Positions 50,088 through 60,700 are shown, counted from the stretch's first letter. The stretch: DNA of 64,000 nt from Bin5 sp963662575 (GCA_963662575.1 OY759723.1:1612001-1676000), one strand, 5' to 3'. A program made the numbers and translations. Notes: generated by a model not told the origin, from the sequence alone.

Positions 50088-51995
50088 TTGAGCTTTGCTG
50101 AATTGACACTTCCTTCAGACAAACACTACGAAAAAGACCCTACATTAGAGCCATGGCTCTGTGTGGCGTGTGAATTCGTCAATCGCGCCAACGCCCAATT
50201 CTGCGGCCGCTGCGGCCGGCCCGTAGACATCGTCTGTCCGCATTGCAGCACAGACAACCCCGGCGGTCATCAGTACTGTGACACCTGCGGCGCGCCGCTC
50301 TACGGCAGGCCCTCCTCACATACACGCGTCCCGAACTTCACTGGCCGCCTCGGGCTGCGCCTTCCCAATCCTCGAAGGCTTGTACCGCGACAGGGACTAG
50401 AGTGGCTCACACCTCCCCCGAACTGGCAGTGGTCGCGGCAGTACCTGAAAGCGTGGACCCTCCGCAACCGTTGGGAGCTGATCGCAGTCCTTCTTCTGAC
50501 AGCCGTCGCCGCATTCCTGCGCCTATACCGCCTGGAAGAGATCCCAGCCGGCTTCCATGGCGACGAAGCCTGGACAGGAATCGAAGGCCTCCGCATCCTC
50601 AAAGAAGGTTGGATCGGGCCTTACACCACCTCTGCGATGGGCCAGGCCACCGGGCCGTTCTACCTCACTGCCCTCGTGATCTGGCTCCTCGACGTTTCCA
50701 GATTCTCCGTCCGACTCTCGATGGGCCTCTTCGGCATCGCAACCATACCCGCCGCGCATCTGCTCTTAAGGTTGGGCTTCGGCCGCTGGGTCGCGCTCTT
50801 CGGCGCCGCCGCCCTCACCGTCAGCTATTGGCACCTGCACTTCAGTCGCCTGGGCTTTGGACTCATCTCTCTCGCCTTCGTCGGCACAGTCGCGGCAACT
50901 GCCTTGCTGTGGGCAATGAGGTCCAGATGGCGATGGACCTGGCTACTGGCTGGCGCCTGCCTCGGACTGATGCCCTACACCTATTTCGCCTATCCATTCT
51001 TCATCGCTGCCGAAGCCGCCGTGCTCGCAACCTACATGCTGCTGCATAAAGAATCGCTCCGAGCAAAACTGACCTCTCTGGCCCTCTTTGCCGCAGGTTC
51101 CATAATCGTCGCCTGGCCGGTGGTCTCCCTGATACTGGATTCTCCCGACAAGTACTTTGTCCGCATGTTGGGCGGGTCAGTTGGAAACTACCAGGAGTTC
51201 TCCGAGGCAGACGGCATTTTGGGAAATGCGGAATTCCTGGCGCAGCGTGCCTGGTACGCGCTAAAATTTCTCTTCACAAATCCAAGACATGACGGGGTCG
51301 ACGGTTCCGGCGGCAAGGGCGCACTCGATCTTGCAACCGCCGCGCTGGCATACCTGGGGCTGTTTGTAGCCATAAAAAAGTGGCGCAGTCCTCCGCATCT
51401 GTTTGCCGCGCTAGCCCTCTTTTTCGCACTCCTGGCGTTGGTAGTAACCGAACCGGCAAGCGGTGCCATGAGACGGACCATCGTCGCCATTCCTTGGGTG
51501 TTCGGCCTGGCCGGTATCGGCGCTGTATTCATCGCCAGCGCCTTGCGTCGACACGCCGCCCAATGGGGACCCGCTGTCGCCACAGCCGCTGCCGCCGCCG
51601 TCCTCCTTATAGGCGGATTCTGGAATCTGCAATATTACTTTGTCGAACTACCCCAAAGCCCGAATTTTCAGCACACATTTCCCCAACACTATCTCGAAGC
51701 TCTTGACGCCGCCAACGCCTTCGATGACCCAGGCACCATCTACTACTACTCCGGCCAGCGGACCTTCAGTTACGAGACCATTCGGTTCCTATACCCCGAA
51801 AACCGTGGCATCGATCGTTCCCATGAATTCGGCGCCTTCGACCTGGAAAAACTCGACCCCGGCCCAGTGACATACCTGCTGGAAGGCCGGTACATGCAGC
51901 AAATCGACACAATCATGCAGATGTATCCCGGTGGCGAGCTCATCATTGACGACAGCAGCCAGCCCCTCTACATCCTCTATCACCTCGCAGGCTGA
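50088..51995 (+). CDS. GT-C membrane glycosyltransferase with double zinc ribbon
   Basis: 635 residues. Cys25, 28, 39, 42 and Cys50, 53, 64, 67 form two CxxC-CxxC zinc ribbons at the cytoplasmic N-terminus. From about residue 130 a polytopic membrane part follows, with the first-loop 'GFHGDEAWTG' (Asp159-Glu160), the acidic motif of the PMT/ArnT (GT39-like) fold, then 'GPFYLTALVIWLLDVSRFSV' and about ten hydrophobic helices. These enzymes use polyprenyl-phosphate sugars. The start is a TTG at 50088; TATAAT at 50050-50055 may be its -10, with a weak -35. Zinc-ribbon fusion to this family is uncommon in my knowledge. Confidence 0.85.
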   Translation: MSFAELTLPSDKHYEKDPTLEPWLCVACEFVNRANAQFCGRCGRPVDIVCPHCSTDNPGGHQYCDTCGAPLYGRPSSHTRVPNFTGRLGLRLPNPRRLVPRQGLEWLTPPPNWQWSRQYLKAWTLRNRWELIAVLLLTAVAAFLRLYRLEEIPAGFHGDEAWTGIEGLRILKEGWIGPYTTSAMGQATGPFYLTALVIWLLDVSRFSVRLSMGLFGIATIPAAHLLLRLGFGRWVALFGAAALTVSYWHLHFSRLGFGLISLAFVGTVAATALLWAMRSRWRWTWLLAGACLGLMPYTYFAYPFFIAAEAAVLATYMLLHKESLRAKLTSLALFAAGSIIVAWPVVSLILDSPDKYFVRMLGGSVGNYQEFSEADGILGNAEFLAQRAWYALKFLFTNPRHDGVDGSGGKGALDLATAALAYLGLFVAIKKWRSPPHLFAALALFFALLALVVTEPASGAMRRTIVAIPWVFGLAGIGAVFIASALRRHAAQWGPAVATAAAAAVLLIGGFWNLQYYFVELPQSPNFQHTFPQHYLEALDAANAFDDPGTIYYYSGQRTFSYETIRFLYPENRGIDRSHEFGAFDLEKLDPGPVTYLLEGRYMQQIDTIMQMYPGGELIIDDSSQPLYILYHLAG

Positions 51996-52371
51996 CCGAA
52001 TCGCCCCCGCCATCTGCTCGCCAGGCCCTGACCACCAATCCCTCTTCCCCATCGCCTGTCAATATGGACGCCTGCGGGCGCAGACGCCCTCCGGCGGCTC
52101 CGGGCCGCGAACAGCTGCGGCCCTGCGCACCCTGCCCCGCGAACAGCTGCGGGTCAGGGCTGGGGTCGGCAAACCCCCGCCGCCCCCAGGGGCTACGCCC
52201 TTTTTTTGACGGTCGGGCCTACGGCCCTCCCTTGTGCGGGGGGACACCCCCCGCAACGCCCCCCTCCAAAACCATCGCTCACCCACCGTGCGCCTTCATC
52301 CCAGCAGTGCGTCTCATCCAAGCTGGCCGCAGCCAACCAATATCATGCCCGTCCTCCCTTGTACGCTGTCG
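51996..52371. other. Gene-free region with dispersed repeat
   Basis: Mostly occupied by the second long copy of the multi-hairpin repeat. The flanking 100 bases on the right resemble the flank of the partial copy at 13.7 kb. No gene seen. Confidence 0.55.
52066..52273. repeat. Dispersed multi-hairpin repeat, long copy 2
   Basis: Near-identical to 16611-16818, including all hairpins, just downstream of the glycosyltransferase. The flanking sequences differ, so the unit of mobility or duplication is the about 208-base element. Confidence 0.85.
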
Positions 52372-52776
52372 TCATCCGACAAATCTCCTATGCTCCAGCG
52401 TGCCATGGCTGCCAAAGTTGATGAGAAGCCCGACTTTGGCCCCTGTCGCCCTCAGATAGTTGAGAATCTGGGCCTCCTCCTTTCCAGACAAATGTTTCAG
52501 CGCCTTCATCTCAACCAGTATCTGCTCAAAGCAGACCAGGTCGGCAAAATATTTCTGGCTAAGGCATTGCCCCTTATATTCAATCTCAATCGGTTTTTCC
52601 GCCTCAAAAGGAATACTTCGAGCGCCCAATTCCAGTTGCATCGCTTCCTGATACACCTTTTCCAGAAAGCCTGGCCCAAGCGCACGATGCACCTCCATCG
52701 CCGCCCCGATAACGGCATAGGACTCATCCCCCAGAATCAGTTCTGTCATCTCCATCCCTTCCGCTAAATCCAACAA
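52372..52776 (-). CDS. GxxExxY family protein
   Basis: Small protein of the GxxExxY family, unknown function, often found in Chloroflexota and cyanobacteria as isolated genes. The signature 'GPGFLEKVYQEAMQLEL' lies near residue 33, followed by 'YFADLVCFEQILVEMKAL' and 'QILNYLRATGAKVGLLINFG', the nuclease-like PD-(D/E)xK pattern proposed for the family. The start is uncertain: the ATG nine codons in (52749), with GGAAGG upstream, is at least as good as 52776. Confidence 0.9.
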   Translation of the reverse strand: MLDLAEGMEMTELILGDESYAVIGAAMEVHRALGPGFLEKVYQEAMQLELGARSIPFEAEKPIEIEYKGQCLSQKYFADLVCFEQILVEMKALKHLSGKEEAQILNYLRATGAKVGLLINFGSHGTLEHRRFVG

Positions 52777-52977
52777 TTTCTCTCAGCAAAACTTCATCGA
52801 CAAACTACCCCCTTTACCCAGGAAAGGCAACAAAAAAATACCCCTCCCCGATCAAAAAAGGTGTCCCTAACGGCCCAAAAAGCGTTCTTCGCAGCCCTCT
52901 GCGGACCAAAAAAGGTATATTTCGCGGCCCCATCTGGACCAATATAGGTGTTCTTCGCGACCCTTCGCGAATCAAAA

Positions 52978-53345
52978 AGGAATTGCAGTTGCAGTTCTCC
53001 GTGGCCCTTAGCGGCCCTTCGTGGACAAAAAGGAGTTGCAGTTGCCGTTGCAGTTCTTCGTGGTCCTTAGTGGCCCTTAGCGGCCCTTCGTGGACAAAAA
53101 GGAATTGCAGTTGCCGTTGCAGTTCTTCGTGGTCCTTAGTGGCCCTTCGCGGCCCTTCGTGGACAAAAGGAGTTGCAGTTGCAGTTCTCCGTGGTCCTTA
53201 GTGGCCCTTAGCGGCCCTTCGTGGACAAAAAGGAGTTGCAGTTGCCGTTGCAGTTCTTCGTGGTCCTTAGTGGCCCTTAGCGGCCCTTCGTGGACAAAAA
53301 GGAGTTGCAGTTGCCGTTCTCCGCGCCCCTTAGTGGACAAAAGGT
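52978..53345. repeat. 'cttcgtgg' minisatellite, locus 3
   Basis: Six units of about 42-69 bases, each a 'TTGCAGTTGCCGTTGCAG' head, 'TTCTTCGTGGTCCTTAGTGG' middle and 'GTGGACAAAAAGGAG' tail. The longest of the three loci. Confidence 0.92.
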
Positions 53346-53352
53346 GTTGCCG

Positions 53353-53381
53353 TTGACATTCTGTACAATATACTGTAACAA
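53353..53381 (+). promoter_or_regulatory. Candidate promoter for LRR lipoprotein
   Basis: TTGACA (53353-53358) with TAACAA 17 bases later, in an AT-rich stretch ending TATAAAAG. The -35 is a one-base variant of the minisatellite hexamer TTGCCG, so the repeat array appears to run into the promoter. Confidence 0.45.
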
Positions 53382-53452
53382 TATAAAAGTCCCTGCCCGT
53401 CCGCCCCTTCCCACCCCGTGCACCGTCTGCTCACCAGCTAAGGAACATCGGC

Positions 53453-55366
53453 ATGTTCACGTCGCCCTCTTTCATCTGCCCGCCCGCACAGAACCTCCAC
53501 CGCCTGCGCAAGACCGCCGTCCTCCTGGCCATCCTCACTCTTGTTGCCGCTCTATCCTCATGCCGACCAAATGCAGCCCCTGCCGACGAAATCCCCCCAG
53601 GGCAAGCACGCTCCTCCGCCTGCGCCCAGCGCGAACAGCCCGCCCTCATCACTCTCTACAACGCCACCGGCGGACCGGACTGGCACGACAACAGCAACTG
53701 GCTCAGCCAGAAACCATTCTCAACCTGGTTCGGCGTTACCACCGCCAGCAATGGCTGCGTCACCCGCCTCGACCTCCAGAATAACAACCTGACCGGCTCA
53801 ATCCCCCCTGAACTGGGCAGCCTGCCCATGCTCCAATCTCTCGACCTCAGAAATAACAACCTGACCGGTCCAATTCCCTCCGAACTGGCAAACGCTTCCA
53901 ACCTCGAAAGACTCTACCTCGCCCCCAACAACTTCACCGGCTGCATTCCCCGTCAGTTGAGGCACCTCGATAAATTTTTCCCGCAGCAACTCTTTGACGA
54001 AATCCGCCGGGTACTCCTCTTCCCGCCTTCACCCGATCGCAGCGACCTCGGTGACGTCGACCTCTACTACTGCGTCGAGAATTCCGGCCTTCCCATCAAC
54101 AGCGCTCTCAGCGCGCCATCAAACCTTTCTTACGCCTACCAGGGCTCCACCATCGTTATCAGTTGGGATCCGGTCGACGGCGCCGACCGCTACAACCTCT
54201 ACCATGACGACGCCCTCGGCTCCTCCTGCCGCCTATCGCCCTCCGGCAGGCCAGGCCGTTGCGACTATCTGGCCACCGTCCTCGCTGAGACCACCTACAC
54301 ACACGCCGACCCCGCCGCCGGCAGGAACTACTACTGGGTTATCGCCTGCAACAGCAGCGGTTGTTCACCTCTCGACGCCCAGAATGCCGCCAGTCCCCCT
54401 GCCGACACTCCCTACAGACCGGGCCTCGATTACCCCCCCGCCCCCTCCAACCTCACCTACGCTTTCGAAGGCGCCTCCCTCGTCATCAACTGGGACCCGG
54501 CTGACGATGCCGACTACTACAATCTCTACCATCACGGCTCCTCCTCCACCTACTGCATAGTGCAATCCGACGGCTCGTCCAGCATCTGCGACCAACTGGC
54601 CGCCAACCTCGTCGAGACAACCTACACGCACGCCGTCACCGACAGAAGCAACTACTACTGGGTCGCCGCCTGCAACAACGTAGGATGCTCGCCCGTCGCC
54701 AAAGAGAGCCCCGCCAAGCCGGCCGTGGACATTCCCCCCGCCCCCTCCAACCTCACCTACGCTCTCGAAGGCCCCTCCATCGTCCTCACCTGGGACCCGG
54801 TTGACGGCGCCGACTACTACAACCTTTACCATCACCGCTCCTTCGCCTCCCCCTGCGCAGTGCGCCCGGACGGCTCGTCCTTCATCTGCGACCAATTGGC
54901 CGCCAACCTTGTCGAGACCACCTACACGCACGCCGACCCCGACCCCGACGGAAGCAACTACTACTGGGTCATCGCCTGCAACAGGGGAGGATGCTCGCCC
55001 GTCGCCGAAGAGAGCCCCGCCAAGCCGGCCGTGGACATTCCCCCCGCCCCCTCCAACCTCACCTACGCTCCCGAAGGCCCCTCCATCGTCCTCAGCTGGG
55101 ACCCGGTTGACGGCGCCGACTACTACAACCTTTACCATCACCGCTCCTTTGCCTCCTACTGTGAAGTGCGCCCGGACGGCTCGACCTTCTTATGCGACCA
55201 ATTGGCCGCCAACCTCGTCGAGACCACCTACACGCACGCCGACCCCGACCCCGACGGAAGCAACTACTACTGGGTCGTCGCCTGCAACAGGGGAGGATGC
55301 TCGCCCGTCGACGTCACAAATGTCGCTAGCCCGGTCGAAACCGGCCCCGCAGACAGCGACAACTGA
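53453..55366 (+). CDS. Lipoprotein with plant-type LRRs and four fibronectin-like repeats
   Basis: 637 residues. Lipobox 'AALSSC' (Cys37) after a hydrophobic segment. 'ALITLYNATGGPDWHDNSNW' followed by 'LDLQNNNLTGSIPPELGSL' and 'LDLRNNNLTGPIPSELAN' is the leucine-rich-repeat cap and repeat pattern common in exported bacterial LRR proteins. Four about 100-residue modules then follow from about 215 ('APSNLTYALEGPSIVLTWDP', 'DGADYYNLYHH', 'ICDQLAANLVETTYTHA', 'YYWVIACNRGGCSPV'), each with four conserved Cys, likely disulphide-bonded fibronectin-III-like domains. The last two are nearly identical in DNA. A surface-binding role is likely; the ligand is unknown. Confidence 0.87.
   Translation: MFTSPSFICPPAQNLHRLRKTAVLLAILTLVAALSSCRPNAAPADEIPPGQARSSACAQREQPALITLYNATGGPDWHDNSNWLSQKPFSTWFGVTTASNGCVTRLDLQNNNLTGSIPPELGSLPMLQSLDLRNNNLTGPIPSELANASNLERLYLAPNNFTGCIPRQLRHLDKFFPQQLFDEIRRVLLFPPSPDRSDLGDVDLYYCVENSGLPINSALSAPSNLSYAYQGSTIVISWDPVDGADRYNLYHDDALGSSCRLSPSGRPGRCDYLATVLAETTYTHADPAAGRNYYWVIACNSSGCSPLDAQNAASPPADTPYRPGLDYPPAPSNLTYAFEGASLVINWDPADDADYYNLYHHGSSSTYCIVQSDGSSSICDQLAANLVETTYTHAVTDRSNYYWVAACNNVGCSPVAKESPAKPAVDIPPAPSNLTYALEGPSIVLTWDPVDGADYYNLYHHRSFASPCAVRPDGSSFICDQLAANLVETTYTHADPDPDGSNYYWVIACNRGGCSPVAEESPAKPAVDIPPAPSNLTYAPEGPSIVLSWDPVDGADYYNLYHHRSFASYCEVRPDGSTFLCDQLAANLVETTYTHADPDPDGSNYYWVVACNRGGCSPVDVTNVASPVETGPADSDN
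54720..55330 (+). repeat. 306-bp in-frame tandem duplication in LRR lipoprotein gene
   Basis: 'CCTCACCTAC' occurs at 54751 and 55057, a period of exactly 306 bases (102 codons); the two copies differ at few positions. Confidence 0.9.
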
Positions 55367-55497
55367 ACTGATCGTTAGCAGTCAGCCATCCAGTGGCTAA
55401 TTGGTGTGGCCATACTGATTCTCATGCTCGTATTGCTGTGGCTGTGTGTTTACTTTGAGTGGATATAGGTTGGGATAAATAAGAAAGGAGAAACAAG

Positions 55498-55680
55498 ATG
55501 ACTGACGGGCTGATGATGTTTCCTTGGGGAACGTTTACAGAGGAGCAAGTGTGGCAGTTCACGAACTTCATTGAAAACATTGAGTTCGCTGTCTATTTCA
55601 TTCTCTTTATTCTGGTTCCATCGGTAACAACACTGCTCAACATCTGGTATGACATCGGAGTATGGCTATTGGGCGGGTAA
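55498..55680 (+). CDS. Small single-pass membrane protein
   Basis: 60 residues, preceded by a strong AAGGAG site six bases before the ATG. One hydrophobic helix (about 30-58, 'FAVYFILFILVPSVTTLLNI') with a short acidic N-terminal part. Unrecognised. It sits between two surface lipoproteins that share the fibronectin-like module, and its stop is about 50 bases from the next start, so the three may be co-transcribed. Confidence 0.6.
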   Translation: MTDGLMMFPWGTFTEEQVWQFTNFIENIEFAVYFILFILVPSVTTLLNIWYDIGVWLLGG

Positions 55681-55730
55681 AAGTCAGCAATAAGTCTGGC
55701 CAAGTATATAGATCCCAAAGGAAAGAACGA

Positions 55731-57461
55731 ATGAAAACGAACGCTGGAAACTTACGTCGGGCCACTATCCTGCTGGCGATTCTACTTGTTACTGCAACCC
55801 TCTCGGCCTGCACGCCCACTGAGGAGCCATCGGAAGAGACGGCCCTATCGACCCCAATGCCGACCTCGACCCCGATGCCTACCCCGATGCCGACCTCGAC
55901 TCCAATGCCTACCCCTACCCCAATGCCTACCCCAGTGCCTACCCTGATGCCGACCTCAACCCCGATGCCGGCGCCGGAAAGTTCTCGAATGTCCCTTGAC
56001 GAGTACGCGGCATTCTGCGCTGAATTAGATGCCGGTGAGACAACAGAGGAGGAAGGGGAGATCACCTATGGCGAGTTTTCGGCGGGCTTGCAGCTGTACA
56101 TCGGGCTGTTGGCGTCGGTGAACCCGCCACAGGAAGTCAGCAATTGGCACAATACGTTGTTGACCAGTCAACGCGAACTGAAAGCAGCAATAGATGAATA
56201 CCCCGGATCGAAGGATGATCCAATTGATATTGAACGGTTCTTCACGCTTCTGGTGGCTTACCATGAAGGATTGAGCAAGACCGCGCGCGCATTGGACCCG
56301 GCGCTCCTGGACTGGCTCATCGCAGCCGGTTGCATGGACGAAGATGTCGCCGCTGCTTCCTTCGAAGGCTGGCAGGACGGGGGCAATGGCGCCATCGAGA
56401 GGGAAGAGTTAACGGTTGGTGTGGGCGTGGAGGGCGCGTTGGACGAAACCAGCGCAACCGACTACTTCATCTTCCGGGCGGAGGAGGGAAAGGAGTACCT
56501 GATAGAGGCCGTTTGGGAGGGGATCTCCTCCATCCGCGTGGAAATTTCGGATGGGTCCACCTTTTCCAGGAGCAGAAGCAGCAGCCGCCAACCGCTCCAG
56601 GTCTCATGGACAGCCCCGGAATCAGGCGACTTCCACCTGAATGTCACGCCGGGCGGTGGTTCGGAAGGGGCGAAAGCCAGCTATACCGTCTCCGTCAACG
56701 CACAAACAACGGAGTCACAAACAACGGAGTCACAAGGAACGGCCGCACTGATTCCTACGCCTTCCCCAATCGCGACGTCAACGCCCTTGCCCGCGGCTGA
56801 TCCAACCGCCGCGCCCGCACCGACGGCCACGCCGACTGTCGCTGCACCCTCCAGACCATCAAACCTGCTCTACGCCATAGAGGGATCGACAATTCGGGTC
56901 AGTTGGGATGCTGTCGAGGGAGCGGACTACTACAACCTCTACTACCACAACTTTTTCGACTCCAGCTGTTCGCTGCGTGCAGACGGCAGCCCGGGTTTCT
57001 GCGAGGAGTTGGCAACCAATGTCGTTAATACCACTTACCTCCACACCGACCCCAATGCAGGCGAAAACTTCTACTGGGTGGTTGCCTGCAACCAGGCGGT
57101 ATGCTCGGAGATTGACAGTGACAATCCCGCCGGGCCGGTCGTAGACAGGCCCACCACGCCGTCGACAGTGACCTATGCTTGGGAGGGCACGGCGATACGG
57201 ATTAGCTGGGACGCTGTCGAGGGAGCGGACTACTACAACCTCTACTACGGCAACTTTTTCGGCTCCAGTTGTTCGTTGGGTGTCGACGGCAACCCGAGCT
57301 TCTGCGAGGAGTTGGCAGCCAATCTGGATGCTACGTCCTACCTCCACCCCAACCCCGCTGCAGACGAAAATTTCTACTGGGTGGTGGCCTGCAACCAGGG
57401 CGGATGCTCCGAGATCGTCTCCGATGAGCCAGCCAAACAAAACGAAGCTGGCGGCAACTAG
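55731..57461 (+). CDS. Lipoprotein with PPC-like and two fibronectin-like modules
   Basis: About 576 residues from the ATG at 55731 (AAAGGAAAG upstream). Lipobox 'ATLSAC' (Cys27), then a Met/Pro/Thr linker of 'TPMPTSTPMPTP' type (about 38-80) and a helical domain (about 85-220). A bacterial pre-peptidase C-terminal (PPC)-like beta domain follows ('ATDYFIFRAEEGKEYLIEAV', 'GDFHLNVTPGG'). Two Cys-rich fibronectin-like modules ('IRVSWDAVEGADYYNLYYHN', 'FYWVVACNQAVCSEI') end the protein. These match the four modules of the lipoprotein at 53.5 kb. No catalytic residues were recognised. Confidence 0.85.
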   Translation: MKTNAGNLRRATILLAILLVTATLSACTPTEEPSEETALSTPMPTSTPMPTPMPTSTPMPTPTPMPTPVPTLMPTSTPMPAPESSRMSLDEYAAFCAELDAGETTEEEGEITYGEFSAGLQLYIGLLASVNPPQEVSNWHNTLLTSQRELKAAIDEYPGSKDDPIDIERFFTLLVAYHEGLSKTARALDPALLDWLIAAGCMDEDVAAASFEGWQDGGNGAIEREELTVGVGVEGALDETSATDYFIFRAEEGKEYLIEAVWEGISSIRVEISDGSTFSRSRSSSRQPLQVSWTAPESGDFHLNVTPGGGSEGAKASYTVSVNAQTTESQTTESQGTAALIPTPSPIATSTPLPAADPTAAPAPTATPTVAAPSRPSNLLYAIEGSTIRVSWDAVEGADYYNLYYHNFFDSSCSLRADGSPGFCEELATNVVNTTYLHTDPNAGENFYWVVACNQAVCSEIDSDNPAGPVVDRPTTPSTVTYAWEGTAIRISWDAVEGADYYNLYYGNFFGSSCSLGVDGNPSFCEELAANLDATSYLHPNPAADENFYWVVACNQGGCSEIVSDEPAKQNEAGGN

Positions 57462-57759
57462 ATCAACATCCACGCTGGCCGCGGCTGTTGACACAATACC
57501 AGCGCCTATCGAATCGGGCGCTCATCTAACCAAAGAAGCCCCCAAACGCGGTCCGCTCCTCCACCATCCGATCTTCCGGAGATTCCGGCTAACGCAGGAG
57601 CCCAAGCGTCTTCAGACAGCCCCCGCCCCCACCCGGCGCCCAGCGCCTGCCACCCCTCTCACGCCCCAAGCCCCAGCCCTGATCGAAATCCTCGAATCCG
57701 GCGCTTTCGCCTGTTTTCAGCCCGCCCCCAATTCAAACACGCTACAGGAACCCCGCAGA
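57462..57759. other. Gene-free flank of the CRISPR array (leader-distal)
   Basis: GC-rich sequence with no gene and no AT-rich leader; consistent with the trailer end of the array. Confidence 0.55.
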
Positions 57760-60700
57760 GATCTATCCCCCCGTGTGCGGGGGAACCGGCGCTGCCGTCA
57801 ACGTTACGGTGGTGGTGGAAGGTCTATCCCCGCGTGTGCGGGGGAACCGTAGGCAAGAGCGGTTATTGCCCTGTCTATCAGGGTCTATCCCCGCGTGTGC
57901 GGGGGAACCGAAGTGATGAATGAGCTCTACCCAATTGACGAGGGTCGATCCCCGCGTGTGCGGGGGAACCCAGCCGTTCCGCTGTCCGAATGGCAAGCCT
58001 GCAGGTCTATCCCCGCGTGTGCGGGGGAACCCTGACCGACGCCCTGCCCATCATCCAGCACAAGGGTCTATCCCCGCGTGTGCGGGGGAACCTCCGCAAC
58101 GACTTCTGTCCAGTCCTCGTTTGTGGGTCTATCCCCGCGTGTGCGGGGGAACCTTTCCGATGTGGAGGGATCGACTTGATGCTTTAGGTCTATCCCCGCG
58201 TGTGCGGGGGAACCGCTATCATTGTGCTAGAAGCAATCACTCGCCTAGGTCTATCCCCGCGTGTGCGGGGGAACCCGCCCCATCATCACCGACGAAAAAG
58301 TAGAAGAAGGTCTATCCCCGCGTGTGCGGGGGAACCTGTGACCGCCCGCGCGCCCGCTTTCCCCGCCACGGTCTATCCCCGCGTGTGCGGGGGAACCCCC
58401 AAGTTGATAGCGCCGCTAAGGCCGGCATCGGGTCTATCCCCGCGTGTGCGGGGGAACCCTATCGTCAGTCTCCACGGCAAGCGTCATCCACGGTCTATCC
58501 CCGCGTGTGCGGGGGAACCCGGAAGCGCTCAAGCTGGCTTGCCCACTGCATGGGTCTATCCCCGCGTGTGCGGGGGAACCCGTCATCACGTCGAAACCGT
58601 CCGAACTGACAGAGGTCTATCCCCGCGTGTGCGGGGGAACCCTCTGCCACGCCCACCTGTATCTCGCCGGCATCGGTCTATCCCCGCGTGTGCGGGGGAA
58701 CCATGCCCAAACGAAGTGGCGGACGCTTGCTGACAGGTCTATCCCCGCGTGTGCGGGGGAACCTTGTCCCTATGGACAACTCGGTGGAGGATAAAAGGTC
58801 TATCCCCGCGTGTGCGGGGGAACCAGCCGCCTCGCCGACCGGGCCGGACAGTACATAGGTCTATCCCCGCGTGTGCGGGGGAACCCTTGCCGCCACTGCC
58901 CTTTCGATGGGAAACAAGGGTCTATCCCCGCGTGTGCGGGGGAACCCGGCCTATACGTGCATCCTCGCCTAGCTCTACGGGTCTATCCCCGCGTGTGCGG
59001 GGGAACCCCCGTCGTCATTGCCGTCGAACTGGTTGCGGAGGGTCTATCCCCGCGTGTGCGGGGGAACCCGCCAAGTACGGACAGGCGTATATCTGATGTA
59101 AGGTCTATCCCCGCGTGTGCGGGGGAACCCGTGGCTACGTGGGTACGCATCACCATATGTCAGGTCTATCCCCGCGTGTGCGGGGGAACCCCCTGGGTCA
59201 ATCATATCACGGTAAAACTACCCGGTCTATCCCCGCGTGTGCGGGGGAACCACCGGCCGCGTCTCCGCTATCGCCACGCATTCGGGTCTATCCCCGCGTG
59301 TGCGGGGGAACCCTATGCGCTGCATAACCAGTACGGACGCCAATGGGTCTATCCCCGCGTGTGCGGGGGAACCCCTGCTCATGGTCATCATGGGCGGCGT
59401 CTATGGGGTCTATCCCCGCGTGTGCGGGGGAACCGCCTCGACCTCGAACTCCCCCCTAACATTTGGCGGTCTATCCCCGCGTGTGCGGGGGAACCTGTAT
59501 CGCTAATGCTTGCCAAGCGGGGGGATTCGGTCTATCCCCGCGTGTGCGGGGGAACCGATTTTTCGCTCTCTCTCTACCGCTACGTTACGGGTCTATCCCC
59601 GCGTGTGCGGGGGAACCACCCCCATTAGCCCCCGACGCCCCCGGACAAGAGGTCTATCCCCGCGTGTGCGGGGGAACCTCTGGTACGAAGATGACGGTAG
59701 CGTCGGGCCTGGGTCTATCCCCGCGTGTGCGGGGGAACCCAAATGCCGCTCTGGGAAGACGACGAATACGAGGGTCTATCCCCGCGTGTGCGGGGGAACC
59801 CTCGGAGTTCTCCGAGCGGTACGGGCGCGAGGCGGTCTATCCCCGCGTGTGCGGGGGAACCTCGACTGTCCAGCCGCGGGAGCCGTCAGTCTGAGGTCTA
59901 TCCCCGCGTGTGCGGGGGAACCAAGTATCCAACACCTGCAATGGTAAGGAGCAATGGTCTATCCCCGCGTGTGCGGGGGAACCAGCGCCTCGCTATGGTC
60001 AAGGAGGCGGAAGAACGGTCTATCCCCGCGTGTGCGGGGGAACCGCGCTTGTTGCGTCTGCAGGGGGGGGCATGATAGGTCTATCCCCGCGTGTGCGGGG
60101 GAACCCACAAACGACGTTCTGCCAATAAAAGTCCGCGAGGTCTATCCCCGCGTGTGCGGGGGAACCGTACAGATTTTGCACGCTGGTGATACCCGCAACG
60201 GTCTATCCCCGCGTGTGCGGGGGAACCCCAAGACGTTCAGGGCCGTCGGCACTGCGCTGAGGTCTATCCCCGCGTGTGCGGGGGAACCCGGTCAACGTGC
60301 CGCTCTATCCGCCCGTTGTAGGGTCTATCCCCGCGTGTGCGGGGGAACCTCAACGTGCTCAAAGATTCCGGCGCGCTGAAACGGTCTATCCCCGCGTGTG
60401 CGGGGGAACCTCCCAAACCAATTGCCCAAGTTGCCAGATTAGAGGTCTATCCCCGCGTGTGCGGGGGAACCTGCTTGCAGGCACGGCATAGGCGATGTAT
60501 GAGGGGTCTATCCCCGCGTGTGCGGGGGAACCGTTTCTACGCCGTCGGAAGGTGATTTTGAGGACGGTCTATCCCCGCGTGTGCGGGGGAACCGCACTCA
60601 TTGCATTCCTCCTTTTTTCTAAATGCGGTCTATCCCCGCGTGTGCGGGGGAACCACCCTGGTGAATATAATGATAGCCACTGAGGGAGGTCTATCCCCGC

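Larger units (their letters stand above)
52777..53452. other. Gene-free region with minisatellite and promoter
   Basis: From 52850 on, the sequence is dominated by 'cttcgcggcccttcg' motifs merging into the third minisatellite. The segment after 53345 holds a promoter candidate and the leader of the LRR lipoprotein. Open frames in the repeats are artefacts. Confidence 0.6.

Noticed and set aside
52983..53356. Short plus- and minus-strand frames with 'SGPSWTKRSCSC' type peptides
   Set aside because: Translations of the minisatellite; the same peptides appear at 17.0 and 48.3 kb, and they end at arbitrary repeat boundaries.
57462..57759. Possible CRISPR leader on the left of the array
   Set aside because: The region is GC-rich, the adjacent repeat is degenerate, and repeat polarity indicates transcription towards it; it is the trailer side.
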